The notes under the pieces are model-generated. The model was not told the origin of the DNA, did not search any database, and worked only from the letters and a program-made list of their open reading frames with translations. 64,000 nt of DNA from Desulforamulus reducens MI-1 (lineage in GTDB: Bacteria > Bacillota > Desulfotomaculia > Desulfotomaculales > Desulfotomaculaceae). Made by a program: the position numbers and the translations under genes. This document shows positions 38,855-47,840 of the stretch, one piece after another (the stretch's first letter is position 1; each line of letters opens with the position of its first letter). Where the stretch lies: NCBI RefSeq assembly GCF_000016165.1, contig NC_009253.1, forward strand, positions 3,173,484-3,237,483, written 5' to 3'.

Positions 38855-40594
38855 TCACTGAGCAATCGGAATTGAAAATTCAACTCTGGTACCTGCACCG
38901 GGTTCACTATGAATGGAAAGACCGGCCTGGGGCCCAAATATACTAATGAGCCTGCTATGGACATTAATTAAACCAATCCCCCCATCACTTCTCTTTTCTG
39001 CCTTTAGCAGTTCTTCCACCCGGTCCCTCTCTATGCCTACACCGTTATCCGTTACCGAGATTCGCACTTGTTTCTCCTGCTGTACCGCCTCTATGATTAT
39101 GCTGGAGTTTTCGGTGATTCTGGGGAAGCCATGTTGAACCGCATTCTCCACCAGAGGCTGCAGGGTTAAGGGTGGTATAACCACTCCGTGTAAAGTAAGT
39201 GGAATATTCATTTCAACCCTTAGTCGATGGGAAAAACGAGCTTGTACAACGGCTAAATAAGCCTCCACATGTTTTAGCTCCGTTTCCAAGTTAGTCCACT
39301 TATTCAAGGAGCTCTTTAAATTTTGCCGGATATAGGTACCCAGGTGAATGAGGACACTTCTTGCTTCATCTGGTTTGGTTCTAATTAAAGACACCACAGT
39401 ATTTAAAGCATTAAAAAGAAAGTGGGGATTTATTTGAGCCTGCAAAGCCTTAATCTCCGCATCCTGGACCAACCTGGCCTGCTTCTCTGCTTCCCCCAGC
39501 TCCAGTTGGGTGGAAAATAGCTGTGCTAATCCCCGGGCCAACTCCACCATCAGTCGGTCCAGTTGCTGCCGCCGCACAGAGTAAAGCTTAAGGGTCCCCA
39601 CAATCCCTTTTCCATTGTAAAGGGGCACCACCACCGCCGATTGCAGTGCACAATGAACATTGGTGCATAAAATCTCCTGGGGGCTGGCAGCAATGGCAAG
39701 TTGGCCATGTTGTAAAACTTCCCTTGTTACTTTGGTTAAAATCGGTGCGCCAGGATGATGATGGTCAGACCCTTCCCCCACATGGGCAAGGATCATTTCC
39801 TGGTTTGTAATTGCCACTGCACCGGCACAGGACTCTTCATATATAATTTGTGCCGTCGCCAGGGCTGATTCATGGTTTAACCCCTTTCTCAGGTGAGCAA
39901 GGGTTTTATCCGCAATGGCCAGCGCCCGTTGGGCCTGAATGGCGCCAATGGTTCTTTCGTTTTCTACAACAGTCTGAACAATGGCTATAAATAAGGCAAT
40001 TCCTAAACTGTTCGCTAAAATCATGGGCATGGCAATAATTTTGACCAGGGCCAGCGCTTTGTAAAAGGGCTGGGCCACCATGAGGATAATGGCCATTTGA
40101 CCGATTTCCCCGGCCAGACCCGTCATTAACGCCACGCCGGGAGTTAGGGTTTTTTGTTTCATTTTATAGTAAATAACCCCTGCCAGGAGCCCTTCATAGA
40201 CCGTGGAAATTCCACAGGCCATATCCGTAAATCCTCCCATGGACATTCTGTGAACGCCGGCAATTAACCCCGCCAGTAAACCCGTCAACGGACCACCCAA
40301 TAAGCCACCCACCATAACTCCGATGGCCCGGGAATTGGCAATGGCATCTTCATAGGCTAGGGTGCCAGGAAAAAGGTTTTGCACCTCCCTGGGTGTTACG
40401 GTGATGCCAGTATAAGTTCCAATGATACCAAAGATGCCAAAAATAACCCCTAGATATAGTTTTCCCTTCAGCGTGGGCCTATTCTCTAACAGGGATCGAA
40501 ACCCTTGCCAGCGGGTAAATAAAAAAGCAATGGCCACAATAAAGCCCATGCGCTGGGCCATTGAAATCAGTAAAGACCAAGCCAGTTGCCGCAC
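38855..40594 (-). CDS. lytS: LytS/BtsS-type sensor histidine kinase
   Basis: A 579-residue kinase with the 5TM-LYT sensor domain (residues of about 15-205), a GAF-like segment (225-360), the phospho-acceptor NPHFLFNALNTV (near 385) and a HATPase (ENAVQHG, DNGVGI). The start is uncertain: a GTG at 40594 touches the AGGAGG site, while an in-frame CTG three codons later is better spaced. The hairpin GGGGGTCAGACCCCC lies just upstream of the ribosome site at 40601-40615. Relatives sense pyruvate (BtsS, LytS). Confidence 0.9.
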   Translation of the reverse strand: MRQLAWSLLISMAQRMGFIVAIAFLFTRWQGFRSLLENRPTLKGKLYLGVIFGIFGIIGTYTGITVTPREVQNLFPGTLAYEDAIANSRAIGVMVGGLLGGPLTGLLAGLIAGVHRMSMGGFTDMACGISTVYEGLLAGVIYYKMKQKTLTPGVALMTGLAGEIGQMAIILMVAQPFYKALALVKIIAMPMILANSLGIALFIAIVQTVVENERTIGAIQAQRALAIADKTLAHLRKGLNHESALATAQIIYEESCAGAVAITNQEMILAHVGEGSDHHHPGAPILTKVTREVLQHGQLAIAASPQEILCTNVHCALQSAVVVPLYNGKGIVGTLKLYSVRRQQLDRLMVELARGLAQLFSTQLELGEAEKQARLVQDAEIKALQAQINPHFLFNALNTVVSLIRTKPDEARSVLIHLGTYIRQNLKSSLNKWTNLETELKHVEAYLAVVQARFSHRLRVEMNIPLTLHGVVIPPLTLQPLVENAVQHGFPRITENSSIIIEAVQQEKQVRISVTDNGVGIERDRVEELLKAEKRSDGGIGLINVHSRLISIFGPQAGLSIHSEPGAGTRVEFSIPIAQ

Positions 40595-40797
40595 CTCCTA
40601 AGGGGGTCAGACCCCCGTAAAAAATGTCGAATCTTCTGTTCCCGGGTTATCCTTATCATTCCCCCGTTTTACTTAATCTCTGGTTTTTCTGCCATCCCCG
40701 TTAATAGAAATAACGGAGCCAAGAAATTTGGGTTCTGGTTTAAGAAAATAAACATTTAATTTTTTTATATTCATAATACCACCTATGTCTTACACTA

Positions 40798-41286
40798 TTA
40801 TTGTTTGGCTTCCCCCTTTATTTGAGTAGCCTTTAAATAAACTGTTATTTTTTCATCTATAACCACCAAATAGGATTTCAAAAGGTAGTGATTACCGTTG
40901 GCTTCTATCTCACGATTGTCAACAACACCAGGAATCCAAAGGGTATCAAGACCCTCCACTTCCTGACCCATTAGAGGAGCCAGCCAGGTTTTAACCTTTT
41001 CATTGGCTTCCAATCTTACACTGAGCTCATCAAAATCTGTTAATCCTTCACGGGAGGCCATAATAATAAAGGTTTCTATATTGGTTATGGTCTTCTTCTT
41101 CTTTTTCTGTGTACTCTCTTTTATTCTAAGCAACTCCGTTTGAGTATCTGTCAACTGATCCCGCAGGGTCATGTTGGCCAAGGTCAGGTGATCCACCTGT
41201 TTACCAATAATCACATTGGTTCCTGCGGCTCCCAAGAGAACCCCCAGCACTAGTAGAGCTAGTCCCTTAAAAAAAGCTACTTTCAT
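40798..41286 (-). CDS. ytrI: Sporulation membrane protein YtrI-like
   Basis: A 162-residue protein with one N-terminal membrane helix (FFKGLALLVLGVLLGAAGTN), a coiled-coil stretch with a KKKKKT turn near residue 65 and a small C-terminal domain. Identity rests mainly on its pairing with ytrH, as in Bacillus, where both are sigma-E genes needed for efficient sporulation. The ATG at 41286 overlaps the ytrH stop (ATGA). Confidence 0.7.
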   Translation of the reverse strand: MKVAFFKGLALLVLGVLLGAAGTNVIIGKQVDHLTLANMTLRDQLTDTQTELLRIKESTQKKKKKTITNIETFIIMASREGLTDFDELSVRLEANEKVKTWLAPLMGQEVEGLDTLWIPGVVDNREIEANGNHYLLKSYLVVIDEKITVYLKATQIKGEAKQ

Positions 41287-41612
41287 TTGGATTGACCCCC
41301 ACATAGGGCTAGAATCAGATAATACCCAGCTTGTGTCCCCGCCAGGGCACTAACAATATAAAAAACTTGTTTTATGACCGCCCGTACCTCACCATTAAAG
41401 AGACCGCTTTCAAAGACTTCAAAGGTAGAAAAGGTCCCACCAATGGCCGCCGCAATGGCCCATATTTTCATATCCCGGGACAACTTTAGCATAACTCCCA
41501 GGGATGGCTCCCTCACCAAAACAGCTGCCAGAGAACCAATTAGTACCGACCCCAGCATAATACCAAGCGCCGTGAAAAAAATTAATATCACTTTATGTTC
41601 AAAGGTCTCCAT
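41283..41612 (-). CDS. ytrH: Sporulation membrane protein YtrH
   Basis: A 109-residue membrane protein with three hydrophobic segments and the YtrH hallmark DMKIWAIAAAIGGTFSTFEV in the middle. AGGGGTGATGAG precedes the ATG. It is first in a two-gene operon with ytrI. Its presence marks the organism as an endospore former. Confidence 0.85.
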   Translation of the reverse strand: METFEHKVILIFFTALGIMLGSVLIGSLAAVLVREPSLGVMLKLSRDMKIWAIAAAIGGTFSTFEVFESGLFNGEVRAVIKQVFYIVSALAGTQAGYYLILALCGGQSK

Positions 41613-41742
41613 CTCATCACCCCTAAATAGGACAATCTCTTAATCCTTATTTACGGAGTGAAAAAAATATGCGGCATACAATACAAATTCTATAGCCGCC
41701 TTAGGCTATGGTATCGCCAAGGTTTCACCCACCTTTCAAAGA

Positions 41743-42204
41743 CTACTTGCCCCTTTGTCCTGCAGGGTCCCCTGGCAGTTCCTTGGTTATGGCCTTTAAG
41801 CCTTTTCCAATCAAGGAATTCTCCTGATTATAATAAGTTTTCTTGAGAACATACCAAAGGGTGGCAATGCCGGTAAAATCCTTAACCAAATCAAATACTG
41901 ACGCCGAACGGGAGGGAATAAAGGATTGATGTAATTCATCCAGCAAGGCATAAAACACCGCCACAAATATAGCCCGGCGATTTCCCTGCGGGCTTAACTC
42001 ACCCCTTGAAAGCATGGCCAGCACCAATAACCCGTATAATATGGCAAACTCCACCAGGTGCAAGCTTTCCTTAATGATGGAGTCATAAAGGCCCAAATCT
42101 ACTACGGAATTACTGGACTGACTGGATAGGTACCAAATAAAGGCCATATAAGCAAAGGGCAATAACTGTAGGACAACCCGTAAAATACGTTTCCAAATTC
42201 GCAT
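41743..42204 (-). CDS. VanZ-like membrane protein
   Basis: A 153-residue protein with four membrane segments and the VanZ motif DELHQSFIPSRSASVFDLVKDFTG. VanZ relatives affect sensitivity to glycopeptides or fatty acids by unknown means. The ATG at 42204 has GAGGAG 8 bases upstream; a TTG two codons earlier is inferior. A possible attenuator lies in its leader. Confidence 0.85.
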   Translation of the reverse strand: MRIWKRILRVVLQLLPFAYMAFIWYLSSQSSNSVVDLGLYDSIIKESLHLVEFAILYGLLVLAMLSRGELSPQGNRRAIFVAVFYALLDELHQSFIPSRSASVFDLVKDFTGIATLWYVLKKTYYNQENSLIGKGLKAITKELPGDPAGQRGK

Positions 42205-42251
42205 ATGCAAGTCTCCTCAAAGGCATTTTAATACATTATTTCTCTAAGATC

Positions 42252-42288
42252 AAAAAAAGACCTTCCCAAATCTTTCTGGGAAAGGTCC
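42252..42288 (-). terminator. Terminator-like hairpin in the vanZ leader
   Basis: On the minus strand GGACCTTTCCCA pairs with TGGGAAGGTC and is followed by TTTTTTTG, about 48 bases before the vanZ start. An upstream GGTCAATATGGACC can pair alternatively with its left arm. Confidence 0.6.
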
Positions 42289-42367
42289 ATATTGACCTGC
42301 CCTTGCTTTCTTCGATACAATTACCATTATATATATACATATCTATATCTATGGGGAGTGTTAACTT

Positions 42368-43042
42368 TTGGCTAAAGCAAAAACACAAGAGACCATTCTA
42401 ACTGTTTCCGGCTATGAGGTGGATAAAGACCTGATACGGGTGCCCATAAAAGTATCCCCCTCACTGCAGGCCCTCATTGCCAATCAATTAGAATTAATGG
42501 AAATTGTTGAAAAAAACCACTCGGACTACCATATTTTTATTGAACAACACCGCATGGAACTGCTACAAATTGAACAAGAAATATCCTATGCCTATACAAA
42601 CTATATGAAAAAAAAGGAAAAAGCCCGGGAGAAAAGAGAACAGAAGAAAGCTACTCTGGCTGTGGAACCACCAAAATCTGAAGAAGAGTTCCCCTTTATA
42701 GAAGGATCTGTCAGTGCGGATACTCATCCGGCTTCCCCAGAGGAGCTTCCCTGGGATGATTCCCCCGGTCACAGTTTTCAAGAAAAAAACGATTATGATA
42801 TTGGCTATCGGGACGAGAAACCCGTACCCTCTCTGGATGAAATGGCAGACAGAATGAGTCCTGGCCTCCCCTCTGCTAAATATGAACCAAGGACCGCACC
42901 AGTGGAAACAAAACCCGACATTGATGTAAGACGAGTGGCCATTGGTGCTGCGATCAAAAGCCTTCGCAGCTTCCTGGGCAGGGAACTCACCGAAGAAGAA
43001 ATTGTTCAAATAGAAAACCAGGTTGATTCATACTTAAAGTAA
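42368..43042 (+). CDS. Unrecognised coiled-coil protein
   Basis: A 224-residue soluble protein starting at TTG behind GGGGAGTG. Residues 30-100 are helical and heptad-like, ending in a Lys/Arg/Glu-rich stretch (KKKEKAREKREQKK). The middle (100-180) is acidic, Pro/Ser-rich and probably unfolded. The last 40 residues (RRVAIGAAIKSLRSFLG, then ELTEEEIVQIENQVDSYL) look like a small helical domain. I do not recognise the family. It is monocistronic with its own terminator. Confidence 0.65.
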   Translation: MAKAKTQETILTVSGYEVDKDLIRVPIKVSPSLQALIANQLELMEIVEKNHSDYHIFIEQHRMELLQIEQEISYAYTNYMKKKEKAREKREQKKATLAVEPPKSEEEFPFIEGSVSADTHPASPEELPWDDSPGHSFQEKNDYDIGYRDEKPVPSLDEMADRMSPGLPSAKYEPRTAPVETKPDIDVRRVAIGAAIKSLRSFLGRELTEEEIVQIENQVDSYLK

Positions 43043-43080
43043 GAGCAAATAATCCACTGTAAAGACTTTGAGCGAAAATT

Positions 43081-43121
43081 AATCCCGTACCACTTGTTGT
43101 GATACGGGATTCTGTTATTTT
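43081..43121. terminator. Terminator between convergent genes
   Basis: AATCCCGTA and TACGGGATT arms enclose a CAC/GTG inner pair, followed by a T-rich run. Confidence 0.65.
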
Positions 43122-43148
43122 ATAAGTTCGTTATAAATAATTGCATTC

Positions 43149-44804
43149 CTATTTTTCCCTATTCGTTTCCTCTTCAATTAAAACCCGGCGAAGGATTTTG
43201 CCAACCATTGATTTAGGTAATTCAGTTCGAAATTCAACCTTCTTCGGCACTTTATACTGGGTCAGTTGCTGCCGACAAAACTTAATAATTTCATCTTTTT
43301 TGGCTTGTTCGCCCTCTTTAATAACAACAAAAGCCTTTAAAACTTCACCCCTGCTGCGGTCCCTTATACCTATGACCGCGGCCTCTTTTACTTTGGGATG
43401 CTCATAAAGCACTTCTTCCACTTCTCGGGGATAGATATTATAGCCCATACTGATAACCATATCTTTCTTACGATCCACAATATAGGTGAAGCCTTTCTCA
43501 TCCATCCAAGCAATATCCCCAGTATATAGCCAACCCTCCCGGAGAACTTTTTCAGTTTCCTCCGGCATATTCCAGTAGCCCTTCATTACCTGGGGTCCAC
43601 GGATGCATAACTCCCCGATTTCACCCGGCAGCAATTCCCTTGTTCCAGTTTCTAGGTCCACAATCTTAAATTCGGTGTTGGGGATGGGTAAACCAATGGA
43701 ACCATCAATTTTTTCGTTAACGGGATTGCAATGAGTAACCGGCGACGCTTCTGTTAAACCATAACCTTCTACCAGTTTCGCTCCTGTAACAGCTTCAAAC
43801 TTTTGTTGCACCTCCGCCGGCAGCGGAGCCCCACCGGACAGACATACACGTACAGATGAAAGATCATATTTTCTCACATCGGGGTTGGCGATAACAGCCA
43901 CATAAAGGGAAGGTACTCCCTGAAAAACCGTGGGACGATAAAATTCAATTTGTTTAAGTAAATTCATAGCCTCTAGCCGAGGAATTAAAATCATGGTCGA
44001 TGCCAAGTAAACAGACAGGTTCATACAGGTGGTCATGGCAAACACATGAAAGAAAGGAAGCACACAAAAGAACCTTTCCATTCCTTCCCGACAGCTGTCT
44101 AACCAGTATCTGGTTTGTACGACATTGCTGGAGAGATTTCCATGGGTAAGCATGGCCCCTTTTACAATTCCTGTGGTACCCCCGGTATACTGGAGCAGGG
44201 CGATATCCTTCTCTACATTTAAATTAATTTCCGGCAAAGCTGGCAAATACTTAACCAAAAGTTGTTCGAAAGAGTATGCCTCCTTTTCCGTACTGAGACA
44301 TGTTTTAGACAACTGATTTAGATCATTGCCAAGGTCTAAATATTCCTGTATCTCGGTGGAAATAACAGTTGTTATGGCTGTTTGCGGTAGTACCTTCATA
44401 ACCTTTGGCTTTAATTGCTCCAGCAGGATAATGGTCTCTGCTCCAGAGTCCTTAAGCAGATAAAGCAATTCCCGCTCCGTATACATGGGATTTACCATCA
44501 CCCCAACCGCCCCTATCCTTAAAAGAGCATAATAGGAGATAACTAGTTGGGGACAGTTGGGCAGTAGGATAGCAATTCGGTTCCCTTTCTTTATTCCCAA
44601 GTCATAGAGTGCTGTGGCAATTCGATCAACTCTTTCTTTCAGTTCAACATAGGTTATTTCCTGGTTTAAGAATACGATCGCCGGGTTTACTGGGTACTTT
44701 TCTGCGGAACGTTGCAAAAAATGATATAAGGAAACCCCGGGAAGGTCTAAGCTGGTAGGTATTCCTTCCGGGTAATGGCTATGCCAAAATTGTTTGTTTG
44801 TCAA
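43149..44804 (-). CDS. Long-chain acyl-CoA synthetase (AMP-forming)
   Basis: A 551-residue ANL-family ligase that activates a carboxylic acid, most likely a fatty acid, as acyl-AMP and then acyl-CoA. It shows the P-loop-like YTGGTTGIVKGAML, GYGLTEASPVTH, YTGDIAWMDEKGF, the hinge DRKKDMVI and the C-terminal catalytic lysine in GKILRR. TTG at 44804 is chosen because AAGGGGGT lies 6 bases upstream; longer frames to 44942 would overlap the Rrf2 gene and add unconserved residues. Chain-length preference is not readable. Confidence 0.88.
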   Translation of the reverse strand: MTNKQFWHSHYPEGIPTSLDLPGVSLYHFLQRSAEKYPVNPAIVFLNQEITYVELKERVDRIATALYDLGIKKGNRIAILLPNCPQLVISYYALLRIGAVGVMVNPMYTERELLYLLKDSGAETIILLEQLKPKVMKVLPQTAITTVISTEIQEYLDLGNDLNQLSKTCLSTEKEAYSFEQLLVKYLPALPEINLNVEKDIALLQYTGGTTGIVKGAMLTHGNLSSNVVQTRYWLDSCREGMERFFCVLPFFHVFAMTTCMNLSVYLASTMILIPRLEAMNLLKQIEFYRPTVFQGVPSLYVAVIANPDVRKYDLSSVRVCLSGGAPLPAEVQQKFEAVTGAKLVEGYGLTEASPVTHCNPVNEKIDGSIGLPIPNTEFKIVDLETGTRELLPGEIGELCIRGPQVMKGYWNMPEETEKVLREGWLYTGDIAWMDEKGFTYIVDRKKDMVISMGYNIYPREVEEVLYEHPKVKEAAVIGIRDRSRGEVLKAFVVIKEGEQAKKDEIIKFCRQQLTQYKVPKKVEFRTELPKSMVGKILRRVLIEEETNREK

Positions 44805-44913
44805 TAATTTACCCCCTTGGTTGGAAACCGTTTTACCCATCTCCCTTTGAAGTTTTTCTGTATCAGAGGGTAATTTTCCTTTAGAAAATGTGTCGAAGTT
44901 TATTTTTCCACCA

Positions 44914-45327
44914 CTAATTATTGTAATGACTAAGGTCAGCAAAGTTATAACTATTTAATTGTTGGTTGAGGTTTTGTTGAATAGCATATAATGCCCTGTG
45001 CATGGGACACCTGGCAGTATGATTCTTGTTACAGCTTTCCGGCGCAATTAAACAGCGGTTCACCTCTACTGGTCCCTCCACTGCTTCCACCACATCCAGC
45101 ATGGTAATGTCCTTTGGCTCCCTGGCCAGGGCATAACCACCACTGACTCCACGGTAGGATTCAATGATCCCAGCAGCGGTCAGGGAACGTAAAATTTTTA
45201 GTAAAAACCGAATGGGAATATTCTCTTGCTCGGCAATTGCTTTGGCCTCTGACACTTGTCCTTTCGGTAACCGAGATAAATATAAAACTGCACGGAATGC
45301 ATAGTCCGTTGCCTGATTTAATTTCAT
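44914..45327 (-). CDS. Rrf2-family regulator with Fe-S type cysteines
   Basis: A 137-residue regulator of the IscR/NsrR/RsrR family. Residues 1-65 form the winged helix (MKLNQATDYAFRAVLYLSRL). Three cysteines, CLIAPESC then NKNHTARC (CX6CX7C), match the Fe-S ligand pattern, so it could sense iron-sulphur status, NO or redox. It lies 109 bases upstream of the acyl-CoA synthetase on the same strand. Direct repeats in its own leader suggest self-regulation. Confidence 0.9.
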   Translation of the reverse strand: MKLNQATDYAFRAVLYLSRLPKGQVSEAKAIAEQENIPIRFLLKILRSLTAAGIIESYRGVSGGYALAREPKDITMLDVVEAVEGPVEVNRCLIAPESCNKNHTARCPMHRALYAIQQNLNQQLNSYNFADLSHYNN

Positions 45328-45330
45328 GAA

Positions 45331-45358
45331 GTATACCTCTTTCTAAAAATGTATACCT
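45331..45358 (-). promoter_or_regulatory. Direct-repeat candidate operator for Rrf2
   Basis: AGGTATAC occurs twice on the minus strand with a period of 20 bases; the proximal copy overlaps the Rrf2 ribosome site. Binding of the repressor there would block its own translation or transcription. Confidence 0.5.
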
Positions 45359-45477
45359 GTTTAGTGTGTTTTAAAGTTTACTATACAAATCCCAAAAGTC
45401 AAGTTATCCTCTACATATCCATTAGAAAAGTCCTGTCGGTTTCCCAGTAGGACCCTTCCTTTAATATTCTATTACCT

Positions 45478-47835
45478 TTAAATAGAATTATGCTCGGTTC
45501 TGGCAATAATTTCATCCTGTAAGGCTTTACTTAGATTACAAAAATAATCACTGTAACCCGCTACCCGGACAATCAAGTCTCGGTATTGTTCAGGGTTCCG
45601 TTGGGCCTCCCGTAGGATTTTAGCATCCACCACATTAAATTGTATATGGTGACCGTCCAACTTAAAATAGGCCCGCACCAAATGAGTTAGTTTGTTAAGA
45701 CCCTCGTCACCTGCCAGCACCGAAGGAGCAAACTTCTGGTTCAACAGGGTGCCCCCGGTGCGTATGTGATCCATCTTAGCAGCCGATTTAATCACCGCCG
45801 TAGGACCTTGACGATCGGCACCCTGAACTGGGGAAATCCCTTCGGATAGTGGTTGCCAGGCCCTTCGGCCATCCGGTGTGGCACCAATCACTGAACCAAA
45901 ATAAACATGACAGGTGGTTGGCAAAAGGTTAATCCGGTAAACGCCACCCTTGGTATTGCTCCTCCCGTTAACTTCCTGGTAGAAGATATCAAAGATGGTT
46001 GTCATTATTTCATCAGCAAAATCATCATCATTGCCGTATTTCGGTGTTTTATTTAGGAGCACCTGACGCACCTTTTCCTGACCGGCAAAGTTTAAGTTTA
46101 ATGCTTCTAGTAGTTGAGGCATGGTAAAGGTCCCTTGCTCAAAGATATGATATTTTAAGGCAGACAGGCAATCCGTTAGGCTGCCCAAACCAACCCCCTG
46201 GATATAGGTGGTATTATAGCGGGCACCACCGTCGTTATAATCTTGCCCCTTGGCAATGCAATCATCAATCAAGATTGAAAGAAAGGGAGCAGGCATATAG
46301 GTGGCATATAAACGCTCAATAATGTTGTTGCCTTTTACTTTTATATTCACAAAATAGTTTAGCTGCTGCTGAAAGGCCTCTAATAGCTGGCCAAAGGAAT
46401 TAAACCCAGTGGGGTCACCGGTTGCAGGACCCAGTTGTCTGCCCGTTCGTGGATCTTGACCGTTATTTAATACCAGTTCCAGAATTTTTACCAGATTGAG
46501 ATAGCCGGTTAAAATATAGCTTTCCTTGCCAAAGGCCCCTGTTTCCACACAGCCGCTGGCACCGCCAGCACGGGCATCTTCAATGGTTTTCCCCTGGCGC
46601 AGTAGTTCTTCAATGATGGCATCGGCATTGAAGATCGAGGGTTGCCCCCAACCTTTGCGAATGATCTGGCAGGCCCGTTTAAGGAAGCGGTCCGGGTTCT
46701 TTTTACTGAGTTGAATGTTCGAACTGGGCTGCAGCAGCCTCATCTCATCAATGACATCCAGTACCAGGTAGCTAACCTCATTGACACCATCAGAGCCATC
46801 CCGCTTTAAACCGCCGCTGTTGATATTGGCAAAGTCTGTATAGGTACCGCTTTCTTCCGCTGTTACCCCAACTTTGGGTGGGGCCGGTTGGTTATTAAAC
46901 TTGACCCAAAAACACTGCAGCAACTCCTTAGCCTGATCCTTTGTTAATGTTCCTTCCCGTATCCCCCTTTGATAAAAGGGATTCAGATGCTGATCCAATC
47001 TGCCGGGGTTAAAGGCATCCCAGGTGTTTAATTCGGTAATGACACCCAGGTGGACAAACCAGTAGGACTGCAGGGCTTCCCAAAAGTCCCTGGGTGCCTG
47101 GGCAGGAACATGGGTACAAACTTCTGCAATGCGTTCCAATTCGGCCCTTCTACCTGCATTTCTTTCCTGGCTCGCCAGTTCCCGGGCCTTTTCCGCATGG
47201 CGCTGGGCAAAACGTATGATGGCATCAGCACAAATCCTCATGGCCTTAAGCTGTTCCTGCTTATAGTAGGCCTTAGGGTCATTATAATAGTCCAGCTTTT
47301 GAAGGCTTTCAGCAATTTCCCTTTGAAAATCCAAGAAACCCTTGCGATAGATTTTATCGTCCAACACCGTATGACCCGGTGCCCTTTGTTCCATAAATTC
47401 GGTAAAAATCCCATGCTCGTAGGCCTGTTTCCACTCCTCGGACATCTCTTGAAAAATTTTATCCCGCATGGATTTTCCCTGCCAAAAGGGTATTATTTCT
47501 TCCCGGTAAACTTCCTTTGCTTGGTCACTAACCAAAAAGGGGATTTTCTCCCGATCATTGAGTATTTGTAAGTCCTGCATACTATGACAGCACAGTTCCG
47601 GGTAGGTGGGGGAAGCCTGGGGAGCAGGTCCCCTTTCCCCCACAATTAACTCACCGTCATTTATACAGATGGTTTTGTGCTCCATTAAGTATTGAAAGGC
47701 TAAGGCCCGTTTAACTGGGGTAGACGTATCTCCGGCATTTTTATAAAAACCCGTTAATAATTGGGCCCTTTCTGTGGATAGCCAGGGCGGGGTTTCTAAA
47801 CTTTGTTGTTTTAGTGCAGCTACCCTTTCCTTCAT
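45478..47835 (-). CDS. hypD: Glycyl radical enzyme, likely trans-4-hydroxyproline dehydratase
   Basis: A 785-residue member of the pyruvate formate-lyase superfamily. The catalytic thiyl cysteine is Cys429 in ASGCVETG with Glu431, and the glycyl radical site is Gly760 in RVAGYSDYF. The CVE motif excludes pyruvate formate-lyase itself. The length and the distances between Cys, Glu and Gly agree with HypD, which dehydrates trans-4-hydroxy-L-proline, better than with HpdB (about 900 residues) or CutC. Related uncharacterised lyases remain possible. No proC lies nearby. The activase gene is 5 bases upstream. Confidence 0.8.
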   Translation of the reverse strand: MKERVAALKQQSLETPPWLSTERAQLLTGFYKNAGDTSTPVKRALAFQYLMEHKTICINDGELIVGERGPAPQASPTYPELCCHSMQDLQILNDREKIPFLVSDQAKEVYREEIIPFWQGKSMRDKIFQEMSEEWKQAYEHGIFTEFMEQRAPGHTVLDDKIYRKGFLDFQREIAESLQKLDYYNDPKAYYKQEQLKAMRICADAIIRFAQRHAEKARELASQERNAGRRAELERIAEVCTHVPAQAPRDFWEALQSYWFVHLGVITELNTWDAFNPGRLDQHLNPFYQRGIREGTLTKDQAKELLQCFWVKFNNQPAPPKVGVTAEESGTYTDFANINSGGLKRDGSDGVNEVSYLVLDVIDEMRLLQPSSNIQLSKKNPDRFLKRACQIIRKGWGQPSIFNADAIIEELLRQGKTIEDARAGGASGCVETGAFGKESYILTGYLNLVKILELVLNNGQDPRTGRQLGPATGDPTGFNSFGQLLEAFQQQLNYFVNIKVKGNNIIERLYATYMPAPFLSILIDDCIAKGQDYNDGGARYNTTYIQGVGLGSLTDCLSALKYHIFEQGTFTMPQLLEALNLNFAGQEKVRQVLLNKTPKYGNDDDFADEIMTTIFDIFYQEVNGRSNTKGGVYRINLLPTTCHVYFGSVIGATPDGRRAWQPLSEGISPVQGADRQGPTAVIKSAAKMDHIRTGGTLLNQKFAPSVLAGDEGLNKLTHLVRAYFKLDGHHIQFNVVDAKILREAQRNPEQYRDLIVRVAGYSDYFCNLSKALQDEIIARTEHNSI

Positions 47836-47840
47836 GTTTG

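Noticed and set aside
41658-41735. A TATAGCC...GGCTATG stretch that looked like another copy of the two-hairpin repeat
   Set aside because: Only one short stem matches by chance; the linker and second stem are absent.
44805-44942. N-terminal extension of the acyl-CoA synthetase
   Set aside because: It overlaps the Rrf2 gene and has no ribosome site, whereas TTG at 44804 has AAGGGGGT at good spacing and gives the usual family start.
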